5,546 bases of DNA. Origin: Planctomycetota bacterium. GTDB lineage: Bacteria > Planctomycetota > GCA-002687715 > DRQF01. Where the stretch lies: assembly GCA_024275615.1 (NCBI GenBank), contig JAJRYU010000075.1:1-5546 (forward strand), in the 5' to 3' direction. The translations under genes were made by a program, and so were the position numbers. Shown in pieces: positions 1 to 5,546 of the stretch (position 1 is its first letter; each line of letters opens with the position of its first letter). Under the pieces are notes generated by a model that was given only the letters and a program-made list of their open reading frames with translations, was not told the origin of the DNA and made no database searches.

Positions 1-488
1 ACTTCTTGCCGCCCTTGGGACAAGCCTGGCAACCGGGTTTTGCTAGTCTCAAGATTGGCGATACGAGGAACGCCAATTTCGAATTGCTTGAGTCCTTGGT
101 TGGTGGCCCTTTCTTCTCGAAGGTGAAAGCCAACGAGAACATGGTTTTCGAATTTTCAGGCGAGCAGAATATGCCCATCATGCTGTTGGGAGGATCACTC
201 AACACACTGGCGGCCACTTATCCACTCATCGGCCAGCTTGATATCGGCGGCCCAGTTGATCCACTATCTGGTATTCCCACGGGTATTGTCGTTCTTGCCA
301 ATGGGAATCTGACCGATGGCCTGAACCCTCTCTTCAATACTGGGCCCGCGGGGGCCGGACTCTTTGGCGTGATTCTTCCGAACATTCCACCAGGATTGCT
401 GGCGACCTTCCAATGTGTCATGGCCACATCTGGGGTGAATGGGGCAAGCCTTGCCCTCAGCAACGCCATTGAAGTGACAGTCGAGTAG
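1..488 (+). CDS. Probable exported protein of unknown function, C-terminal part only
   Basis: The reading frame is open from the left window edge (first full codon at base 3) to a TAG stop at 486-488, so this is the last 162 codons or so of a longer gene. A TTG at base 6 could be read as a start, but it has no visible upstream signal and the frame is already open there. The visible protein is rich in Gly, Pro, Asn and small hydrophobics, with few charged residues and alternating hydrophobic segments. This is typical of an extracytoplasmic beta-sandwich. It ends 'GASLALSNAIEVTVE', a terminal strand of a style I recall from repeat-containing secreted proteins of Planctomycetota; that link is from memory, not a search. 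The N-terminus, where a signal peptide would lie, is outside the window. No enzymatic motif is visible and I assign no function. It is convergent with the peptidase gene downstream. Confidence 0.75.
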   Translation, partial: FLPPLGQAWQPGFASLKIGDTRNANFELLESLVGGPFFSKVKANENMVFEFSGEQNMPIMLLGGSLNTLAATYPLIGQLDIGGPVDPLSGIPTGIVVLANGNLTDGLNPLFNTGPAGAGLFGVILPNIPPGLLATFQCVMATSGVNGASLALSNAIEVTVE

Positions 489-515
489 GCTAGCGCTGAG
501 GCACCAACCTACTCG
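482..515 (+). terminator. Hairpin overlapping the stop codon of the first gene, possible terminator
   Basis: CGAGTAGG at 482-489 is perfectly complementary to CCTACTCG at 508-515, giving an 8-bp stem with an 18-nt loop. The stem includes the TAG stop codon. It is followed by CTTTAGTCC, so the U-tract is poor. The position right at the gene end suggests a role in 3'-end formation or mRNA stability, but a canonical intrinsic terminator is not fully met. Confidence 0.4.
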
Positions 516-540
516 CTTTAGTCCTGAAGAACCAAAGAGA

Positions 541-558
541 GCCGTTGCGAACGACGGC
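541..558 (-). terminator. Hairpin downstream of the peptidase gene, possible terminator
   Basis: GCCGT (541-545) pairs with ACGGC (554-558) around an 8-nt loop, with a possible extra T-G pair. Read on the minus strand, it lies 10 bases past the peptidase stop codon and is followed by TCTCTTTGGTTCTT, a broken pyrimidine-rich tract. It is therefore a plausible weak rho-independent terminator for the minus-strand gene. Confidence 0.4.
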
Positions 559-568
559 CTTAATCTGT

Positions 569-2050
569 CTACCCTTTGGCGAGCTCACCTAAGACGGCGA
601 CAAAATAGCGCCATATTTTTTCGACGCTGTCGATGTAGACTCTTTCGCCCGGACTGTGTGCGCCTTGAATCGTCGGGCCGAAGGAAATCATGTCGAGACC
701 ACCACCAACACTGTTGTCGATGACACCACATTCTAAGCCTGCATGCATGGCGGCGATTCTCGGCTCAACGCCGAAGACATCGGCATAGAGTTTCTTGCAA
801 GTTGCCAAACAATGGGATTCCATGTTGGGCTTCCAGCCGGGATACTCGTTGCCATGGAACAATGTGGCGCCAGCGAGTTCGCCTACAGAACGGATCTGAT
901 GCACGGTATTGAAGAGCTGATTGCGATCAGAACTTCTTGCCAAGCAGCAAAGACTGACGTGGGCATTGCCTTCAGTTTTTGTGAAGTCGATGGTCGCGGC
1001 GTTGTTTGAGCTCAGAACTTCACCGGCGATTTCCGGCACCACGGCTTGCACGCCACTGGGTAGGGCGAGGATGGTCTGAATCAATTTTCTGGAATCAGGG
1101 GCGCTGAGTGCATCCCCGCCATCAGCGTCTTCGACAAGGATTTCGCAGAGAGTCTCACCATGGGTGGTTATCGCCATGTCCTTGATTCTCGCAGCCGCCG
1201 ATTCGAGACGGTTTTTTAGGTCACCATCTCCGGCGATGATCATCCATGCCTCTCTGGGGATGGCGTTGCGAAGGCTGCCTCCTTTGCCATCAACAAGGCG
1301 CGCTTCGGGGATTTCGGCGTCCAAAATCGTGCGCGCCAGAAGTTTGCCGGCATTGCCGCGGTTTTCGTGAATGTTGATGCCTGAGTGACCGCCTCGGAGA
1401 CCCTTCACAGTGATACGGCAAAACGAAAGACCGGAGGTCGAAGACGTGGGAAAATCCCAATCAAGAGTGACATCGCAACCTCCGGCGCAGCCGACGTAGA
1501 GAGCGTCATCTTCTTCGGAATCCAGGTTAAGCATGCGCTTTCCCGTGATAAAACTTGGATCAACGTTCTGCGCCCCAGTCATGCCAGCTTCTTCGTCGAT
1601 GGTCATGAGGAGCTCCATTGGGCCGTGAGCTACGTCAGGATCCAAGGCTGCGGCCAAACCCATGGCCACTCCGATACCATTGTCGGCGCCAAGAGTTGTG
1701 CCCTTGGCATCGATATACTTGCGGCCCTTGGCGCTCTCGCCTCTTTGAAGTTGAATAGGATCGTTGTCGAAGTCGTGGACGGTGTCGTTGTTCTTCTCGC
1801 ACACCATGTCAATGTGGCCTTGGATGACGGTGATGGGCGCACTTTCTAATCCTGCCGTACCGGGGACGTCGACAACGTAGTTTCCGACTTTGTCTTCCCG
1901 AACGTTGAAACCGGCGTCTTCAGCCATCTTGCGAATAACAGCTTTGACTTTTTCTTCCTTCTTGGAAGGGCGGGGCGCGTCTGCCAAACGTGAAAACACT
2001 TCCCAAACCAACTTAGGTTCCAAGTCTTTGATGCATTCTTGATTCGTCAT
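569..2050 (-). CDS. pepD: Aminoacyl-histidine dipeptidase (cytosol non-specific dipeptidase, PepD family, M20)
   Basis: This is a 493-residue zinc metallopeptidase that hydrolyses dipeptides, including Xaa-His types such as carnosine, in the cytoplasm for amino acid recovery. The length matches the family (E. coli PepD is about 485). The M20 active site is complete. Metal ligands are predicted at H79 and D123 ('GADNGIG'), E154 ('TIDEEAGMTGA'), D177 ('LNLDSEE') and H465 ('GAHSPGERV'). Catalytic D81 follows in 'QGHIDMVCEKN', and the general base is E153. The insert from about residue 207 to 390, with 'GGHSGINIHE', corresponds to the lid or dimerisation domain. I chose the ATG at 2050 because homology-like sequence begins there and the length then fits. 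A GGAA on the minus strand sits 8 nt upstream. The frame stays open to 2218, but the extra 56 residues look non-coding. It is divergent from the next gene and appears monocistronic. Confidence 0.95.
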   Translation of the reverse strand: MTNQECIKDLEPKLVWEVFSRLADAPRPSKKEEKVKAVIRKMAEDAGFNVREDKVGNYVVDVPGTAGLESAPITVIQGHIDMVCEKNNDTVHDFDNDPIQLQRGESAKGRKYIDAKGTTLGADNGIGVAMGLAAALDPDVAHGPMELLMTIDEEAGMTGAQNVDPSFITGKRMLNLDSEEDDALYVGCAGGCDVTLDWDFPTSSTSGLSFCRITVKGLRGGHSGINIHENRGNAGKLLARTILDAEIPEARLVDGKGGSLRNAIPREAWMIIAGDGDLKNRLESAAARIKDMAITTHGETLCEILVEDADGGDALSAPDSRKLIQTILALPSGVQAVVPEIAGEVLSSNNAATIDFTKTEGNAHVSLCCLARSSDRNQLFNTVHQIRSVGELAGATLFHGNEYPGWKPNMESHCLATCKKLYADVFGVEPRIAAMHAGLECGVIDNSVGGGLDMISFGPTIQGAHSPGERVYIDSVEKIWRYFVAVLGELAKG

Positions 2051-2198
2051 CGTTTTTTTTCCGTTTCTTTGTCTTCGGGTCCGGATAGCGACGAACCCCT
2101 GAGGCCAAAAGGATAGCGATACTGGGGATTTGGGCAAGATGTGACTGCCTGCCACAGCCATATGTGGGCACTTCTTCAGAGTTTTCCGGTCCGACTGG

Positions 2199-2210
2199 GC
2201 CAACGTTGGC
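2199..2210. promoter_or_regulatory. 12-bp perfect palindrome in the divergent intergenic region, possible operator
   Basis: GCCAACGTTGGC is a perfect inverted repeat without spacer. It lies 12 bases upstream of the Shine-Dalgarno sequence of the gene starting at 2237, within the 186-bp gap between two divergent genes. It could be a binding site for a dimeric regulator or part of an mRNA leader structure. No sigma-70-like promoter in this gap is convincing on either strand, so the regulatory role is an inference from position and symmetry alone. Confidence 0.25.
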
Positions 2211-2222
2211 GTCCACACAGTT

Positions 2223-2230
2223 GGAGGTGA
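2223..2230 (+). promoter_or_regulatory. Strong Shine-Dalgarno site fixing a GTG start
   Basis: GGAGGTGA is an almost ideal match to the anti-Shine-Dalgarno end of 16S rRNA. It sits 6 nt before the GTG at 2237. It favours that GTG over the in-frame ATG four codons later at 2249, which would be 18 nt away. Confidence 0.85.
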
Positions 2231-2236
2231 CTATTT

Positions 2237-3616
2237 GTGAGCAAATCGATGACCGCAATCGAAGCGTTGTTAACCGACCCCATCGCTACCTTTTTTCACT
2301 CGACGGATCGTACAGAAGCGGAGATGACGTCCCTGCTTGGGGAGTACGAATCAAGCTACATTCGCCGCCGAATTCTTGATTTTGTGGTCACCCAGGACCT
2401 TGACGATGAGCACCAATTCATGATCTGTGTGGCCTTCGAGCGCCTCGGAATCGGCGCGGAGAAGAAACGGCTGGTTGACATGCTCAGCTTGACGTCTCTC
2501 AATATTCGTGCCCGTGTCCTGGCATTTGAGATTCTGCTCCATGAGCGAGCCTTGACGGACCCCGATGTTCTGGAAACCCTCGACCGCGACGTCGTCGTGG
2601 AGTTTCATGATCATCGATTGCGAGTCTTGTTGCGTTCTATCTTTCGAGATCCTTGTCTGAGCGAGGTGCTAGGGAATTTGCATGAATCTTGTGGGACTGA
2701 AGAGTTCGTTGTGGCGAGTTTCTTGAAAGTTGACGCCCTTCGTGGTGAAGAGAACGTCCCGGCCTGCATCGCTTATGCCGACATGATTGCCCGATCCAAG
2801 AACCCATACTTAAGAGAGATGGCCGTTGATGCTGTGGAAAAAGAAGGGGGAATCATCGGCCGCTCTTTTCTTGAGGCTCTACGGGCTCAAGCCATACCCA
2901 GCTTGACACGTCGGCAGATCCAGCGATGTCTAGGGCGATGGGATTTCTCTGCGCGGGGACGGGATGATTGCGCTGCGGTCCGAGCTGAATTGACTTGGTG
3001 TGATGAAAGCGGAGATGTCCTCGCGACCTTTACTTGGGAGAGAGAAAACAAACGCTTTGATTCTTTTGTTCTGGCGCTCAACGTGCCACATGGAATAATC
3101 ATGGCGCGAGCCGCCTTGGATGTTACCGAAGAACGCTGTTTGTCTGTTCATGCAACGAAAGATCGCCAAACTCCCGACTTTGTCGCAGAATTTGCTCCTG
3201 CGACTGCCGCTTGGTTGTTTCTGGAAGCGCGGAAACAGAGACTTACCCAAGGATTGGATATCCTCGTGCAAGCAGAACCAATCTTGGCCCGTTTGGAAAG
3301 GATCATGCGTCCGGTCTCCACGGTCCCCCTGGCACTTGCTGACCCCTTGGACTTGACGGAGGCTCAGGGTTTCGTGCTCAACCAACCCTATAGATTCTGG
3401 GATAGGGATATTCTCGAAGAATCTCATGAGGCGGAACTGGTTGCGCGCTTGCAATTCATGGCGCAGTGGCACCGATTCAAAGGACAACAGCGACAAGCGG
3501 AAGTCGCGGAGATTCTGGGCCGTAGGCCAGCTCTTGCGCGACTGGCGTTTGCCGGTGAGGGGCGATCACAGTCCGCTCGTAGCCACTCAGGCGACTTTTC
3601 TTCGTATTCCGCCTAA
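2237..3616 (+). CDS. Hypothetical cytoplasmic protein with HEAT-like helical N-terminal half
   Basis: This 459-residue protein is not one I recognise. The GTG start is fixed by the GGAGGTGA site 6 nt upstream. There is no signal peptide or membrane segment, so it should be cytoplasmic. Residues 1 to about 235 are strongly helical, with recurring amphipathic helix pairs such as 'IRARVLAFEILLHE' (90-103) and 'YLREMAVDAVEKEGG' (191-205). This spacing suggests a degenerate HEAT or ARM-like solenoid used for protein binding. Residues of about 245-305 look beta-rich ('AELTWCDESGDVLATFTWE'), and about 320-440 is helical again. The last 20 residues are Ser-rich and probably disordered. No catalytic motif is visible. 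Neighbours do not help: the peptidase gene is divergent, and the next gene begins 351 bp downstream, which argues against a tight operon. A scaffold or adaptor role is only a guess. Confidence 0.85.
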   Translation: MSKSMTAIEALLTDPIATFFHSTDRTEAEMTSLLGEYESSYIRRRILDFVVTQDLDDEHQFMICVAFERLGIGAEKKRLVDMLSLTSLNIRARVLAFEILLHERALTDPDVLETLDRDVVVEFHDHRLRVLLRSIFRDPCLSEVLGNLHESCGTEEFVVASFLKVDALRGEENVPACIAYADMIARSKNPYLREMAVDAVEKEGGIIGRSFLEALRAQAIPSLTRRQIQRCLGRWDFSARGRDDCAAVRAELTWCDESGDVLATFTWERENKRFDSFVLALNVPHGIIMARAALDVTEERCLSVHATKDRQTPDFVAEFAPATAAWLFLEARKQRLTQGLDILVQAEPILARLERIMRPVSTVPLALADPLDLTEAQGFVLNQPYRFWDRDILEESHEAELVARLQFMAQWHRFKGQQRQAEVAEILGRRPALARLAFAGEGRSQSARSHSGDFSSYSA

Positions 3617-3967
3617 ACTCGCATTGTTTACGACCTTTCAGCCAAGGGCAGCTGCATAGCGCCCGACCTTGTCGTCATGCGCGACTCACGGCCAGTGGTC
3701 GCTCGCGGCTCATTCCTCGATGTCGAGCACTCTGCGGCCATTGAACATTCACAGGGAATTGTCGATGAGCCCGAGAAAGAGCCCACAGGTTTGACTCGGA
3801 GCAGGGATGTGAATCCTTGGCCGCAAGGGACCACAATCTCATGAATAAGGCGGGCCAATGAAGCCTTGCGGGCATGTGCGAGGTCAAGAACTCTCGAATT
3901 GGCTTGCCGGACCCTGCGGTTCTGCCACCAACTTGATGACAGACAGGCGCATCCTTACGATGACCAT
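3617..3967. other. 351-base interval with no assignable gene
   Basis: No tRNA, clear promoter, terminator or inverted-repeat-bounded element is visible. The plus frame used by both flanking genes is open from 3617 to a TGA at 3842-3844. An ATG at 3677 would give a 55-codon ORF, but it has no Shine-Dalgarno site. After that TGA the same frame is open into the next gene, which would add 34 residues from a TTG at 3866. The minus strand is also open, from at least 3930 down to a TAA at 3628-3630. A small hairpin, CCTTG-GCCG-CAAGG, lies at 3815-3828. Long open frames on both strands may reflect a decayed gene, a repeated element or chance at this GC content. I assign no product. Confidence 0.5.
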
Positions 3968-5194
3968 GTGAAAATACTAACGATCATATCTGCGCCTGTC
4001 TTTTGGTTCTTACTCTGTTCTTCTCCAGTGACTTCATTGGTGGCCTCTGTACACGAACCGCCGCCGATTTGGATGGACTTCGTCCTCACGGAGACCAGCC
4101 TCGACTGCAAACTCAGAGTGATGGTGCCTTGTTTTGACGACTGGATGCATGTGAAACGCGCCCAGCGCATGGTGGCGACCAAAGAAGAGCGGAAAGTCCA
4201 CGAAAAGGCCATTGACGCCTGGTTTCAGAAACATCCACTCATTTCCATCGATGGTGTTGTTGTTGATCCCACCATCAATGACATTAAGTTCATTACCGTT
4301 ACCGATCATGCCATCAAGATCGACTACGTGGAATTGAATTTGAGTTTCAGTGTGAAAGCGAGACCTCGGACCGTTCTTCTTTCTTGGACCGAGTGGGAGA
4401 TCTTCCCGACGTGGCCTTTGGGAGGCATGGATGCTCTCTTCGCTTGGGATGACGATCAGATCGCCATTGGCCTGTATCCTGAAGAACCCCAGTACATGTG
4501 GCATGCCCCAGCGAAAGCAAGTGCGAAAGCCGTGCTCCCAGAACCTCCGCCCGCACCGCCGCGGATTTCGGTGCCGCTTTTGTCACTGGCATGTTTGGTG
4601 GGGCTCCTTTTCTTTGTGCCTATGAGTTTCTTGCTCAAGCTCGGTCTCAAAGTCAGATGGGGCGGGGTTGTGGTTCTCTTGATCCTCTCGGCGGCGCTTC
4701 AAGGACAAATGGTCAAGACCATGCGACCGCCATGGTTGGAGGATGCCAAGCTCCCCACAGTCGCAGAGGCTCAAGACATCTTTGCTGCCTTGCAACAGAA
4801 CACCTACCGGGCCTTTGATAGCCGCGACGAGGATAAGATCTATGATGTTCTATCTCGTAGTATCGATGGCGCACTTCTTGAGAGAGTCTACGGCGAAATT
4901 TTCGAGAGTCTGTTGATGCGCGACGAAGGAGGCGTGGTGTGTTTGGTCAAGAAAGTTGAGATTCTCAAGAGCGAGATCACCTTGCCGAAAGATCCGGAGA
5001 AACGGGAATTCAAGGTCAAGGCCAAATGGCGCGTTGTTGGCAAGATCGTTCACTACGGTCACCCTCATCTTCGAGTCAACCAATACAACGCCAACTACAC
5101 CGTGAGCGAAAGAGAAGAAGGGTGGCGTATTTCCGAAGTTGAAATCCTGCACCAACGCCGTATCGATCCCAAAGAAGTTGGGCTCGGCCAGTGA
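3968..5194 (+). CDS. Membrane-anchored protein of unknown function, two extracytoplasmic domains, linked to an ABC transporter
   Basis: With a GTG start at 3968 the protein has 408 residues and opens with a good Sec signal peptide: 'VKIL', then a hydrophobic core, with cleavage likely near residues 26-28 (around 'VASVHE'). No lipobox is present. A mixed domain follows (about 30-180), then a Pro/Ala linker ('PEPPPAPP', 191-198). Two transmembrane helices lie at about 200-224 and 231-246, joined by a short basic loop (K224, K228, R230). The positive-inside rule places that loop in the cytoplasm and both soluble domains outside. The C-terminal domain (about 260-408) is alpha plus beta with a closing 'GWRISEVEIL' strand, possibly NTF2-like. 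A TTG start at 3866 would bury the signal peptide behind 34 unlikely residues. No Shine-Dalgarno is obvious. The stop overlaps the next start by 4 bp, so a role with that transporter is likely. The exact function is unknown. Confidence 0.85.
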   Translation: MKILTIISAPVFWFLLCSSPVTSLVASVHEPPPIWMDFVLTETSLDCKLRVMVPCFDDWMHVKRAQRMVATKEERKVHEKAIDAWFQKHPLISIDGVVVDPTINDIKFITVTDHAIKIDYVELNLSFSVKARPRTVLLSWTEWEIFPTWPLGGMDALFAWDDDQIAIGLYPEEPQYMWHAPAKASAKAVLPEPPPAPPRISVPLLSLACLVGLLFFVPMSFLLKLGLKVRWGGVVVLLILSAALQGQMVKTMRPPWLEDAKLPTVAEAQDIFAALQQNTYRAFDSRDEDKIYDVLSRSIDGALLERVYGEIFESLLMRDEGGVVCLVKKVEILKSEITLPKDPEKREFKVKAKWRVVGKIVHYGHPHLRVNQYNANYTVSEREEGWRISEVEILHQRRIDPKEVGLGQ

Positions 5195-5546
5195 GCGCGG
5201 CCGGTCCAAAACTCGAACAGGTCCCAGCGATTGCCGTGGAGTCTCTTCATTTCGCTTATCCGGACAATGAATTCAACATTCGCATACCCACTCTTCAAGT
5301 TGCCGCAGGAGAAAAATTGGCCTTCATTGGTCCAAGTGGATCTGGCAAGACCACACTCTTGCAACTGTTGTCCGGTGTCCTTAGTCCCGACTCCGGCGAG
5401 ATCCTCATGGGCGATTTTAGTATCGGCCATGCGAGCGATGAACAACGTCGCGCCTTTCGAGTCCGAAACATCGGCATGGTTTTTCAGGAATTCGAATTGT
5501 TGGAGGCTCTTTGTGTCCAGGAAAACATTCTCTTGCCATTTTTACT
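5191..5546 (+). CDS. ABC transporter ATP-binding protein, LolD/MacB/FtsE-like, N-terminal part
   Basis: The frame is open from a GTG at 5191 to the right window edge, giving the first 118 residues of a protein normally about 220-250 long. It binds and hydrolyses ATP to power a membrane permease. Visible motifs in order are an A-loop tyrosine (Y23 in 'HFAYPD'), a Walker A motif 'GPSGSGKTT' (47-55), and a Q-loop glutamine Q99 in 'IGMVFQEFELLEALCVQEN'. The Q-loop context, followed by 'ENILLPF', is typical of the LolD/MacB/FtsE branch (lipoprotein release, macrolide-type export, division) rather than of importers. The signature motif, Walker B and H-loop lie outside the window. Its GTG overlaps the TGA of the preceding gene (GTGA, 5191-5194), implying translational coupling. 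A permease of the FtsX/LolC/MacB fold is expected downstream. The substrate cannot be told from this fragment. Confidence 0.95.
   Translation, partial: MSAAGPKLEQVPAIAVESLHFAYPDNEFNIRIPTLQVAAGEKLAFIGPSGSGKTTLLQLLSGVLSPDSGEILMGDFSIGHASDEQRRAFRVRNIGMVFQEFELLEALCVQENILLPFL

Noticed and set aside
1385..1849. 154-codon open frame on the plus strand inside the peptidase gene
   Set aside because: It lies wholly antisense to the conserved catalytic region of PepD, whose motifs are intact; it has no ribosome site and an implausible composition. It is a shadow frame.
2051..2218. N-terminal extension of the peptidase to an ATG at 2218
   Set aside because: The 56 extra residues are Arg/Lys/Pro-rich and unlike the family. 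The ATG at 2050 gives a normal PepD length and leaves room for the divergent control region.
2930..3496. 188-codon open frame on the minus strand opposite the HEAT-like gene
   Set aside because: The plus-strand gene has a near-perfect ribosome site and a coherent helical protein, while this antisense frame has neither.
3614..3844. Stop-codon readthrough joining the HEAT-like protein to the following 75-codon frame
   Set aside because: No recoding signal or conserved structure is evident around the TAA, and the Ser-rich end of the protein looks like a natural terminus.
3933..3961. Promoter-like pair TTGATG and TACGAT with 17-bp spacing, which would make the message for the GTG at 3968 leaderless
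   Set aside because: Each box matches the sigma-70 consensus at only four of six positions, a level expected often by chance. Leaderless expression would explain the missing ribosome site, but this is too weak to annotate without start-site mapping.
3866..3967. TTG start at 3866 for the membrane protein
   Set aside because: It would place 34 Cys- and Arg-rich residues before a well-formed signal peptide and has no properly spaced Shine-Dalgarno sequence. The GTG at 3968 is preferred, although its own ribosome site is also weak.
4034..4504. 156-codon minus-strand frame opposite the membrane protein gene
   Set aside because: It is antisense to a gene with a clear signal peptide, transmembrane helices and coupled downstream partner. 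No start signal or recognisable sequence supports it.
1..5546. CRISPR array, tRNA or rRNA genes, insertion sequence, phage or toxin-antitoxin genes
   Set aside because: I looked for regularly spaced repeats, tRNA-like folds, transposase motifs and small gene pairs and saw none that could be supported.

Overview
The window is about 5.5 kb of bacterial chromosomal DNA with GC in the low-to-mid 50s by eye. It holds three complete genes, two genes cut by the window edges, and one roughly 350-base stretch with no assignable gene. The most telling clue to the host is the C-terminal tail of the first gene. It is a secreted-type beta-rich segment ending in a 'G-x-ALSNAIEVTVE'-like strand, a style I associate with large exported proteins of Planctomycetota and related groups. 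The unusual membrane protein beside the ABC ATPase fits the same kind of host. This assignment is an inference and not secure; no rRNA or marker gene is present.

Layout: (1) 1-488 (+) is the 3' end of a probable exported protein. (2) 569-2050 (-) is a complete cytosolic metallopeptidase of the PepD (aminoacyl-histidine dipeptidase, M20) family, convergent with the first gene; the short gap between them has two hairpins, one after each gene. (3) 2051-2236 is a divergent intergenic region with a 12-bp palindrome, a repeated 9-mer and a very strong ribosome binding site for the next gene. (4) 2237-3616 (+) is a 459-residue cytoplasmic protein of unknown function with a helical, HEAT-like N-terminal half. 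(5) 3617-3967 has no clear gene but is oddly free of stops on both strands. (6) 3968-5191/5194 (+) is a signal-peptide-bearing membrane protein with two predicted extracytoplasmic domains and a pair of transmembrane helices. (7) 5191-5546 (+) is the start of an ABC transporter ATPase of the LolD/MacB/FtsE type, overlapping the previous stop codon by 4 bp.

Genes 6 and 7 are the only clear functional unit: a translationally coupled membrane protein plus ATPase, most likely continuing beyond the window into a permease. PepD and the HEAT-like protein look like independent transcription units. All three of the last plus-strand genes appear to start with GTG. Nothing here looks like a defence island, prophage, CRISPR array or recognisable insertion sequence. 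The best candidates for new biology are the unknown membrane protein coupled to the ATPase and the unexplained interval before it.
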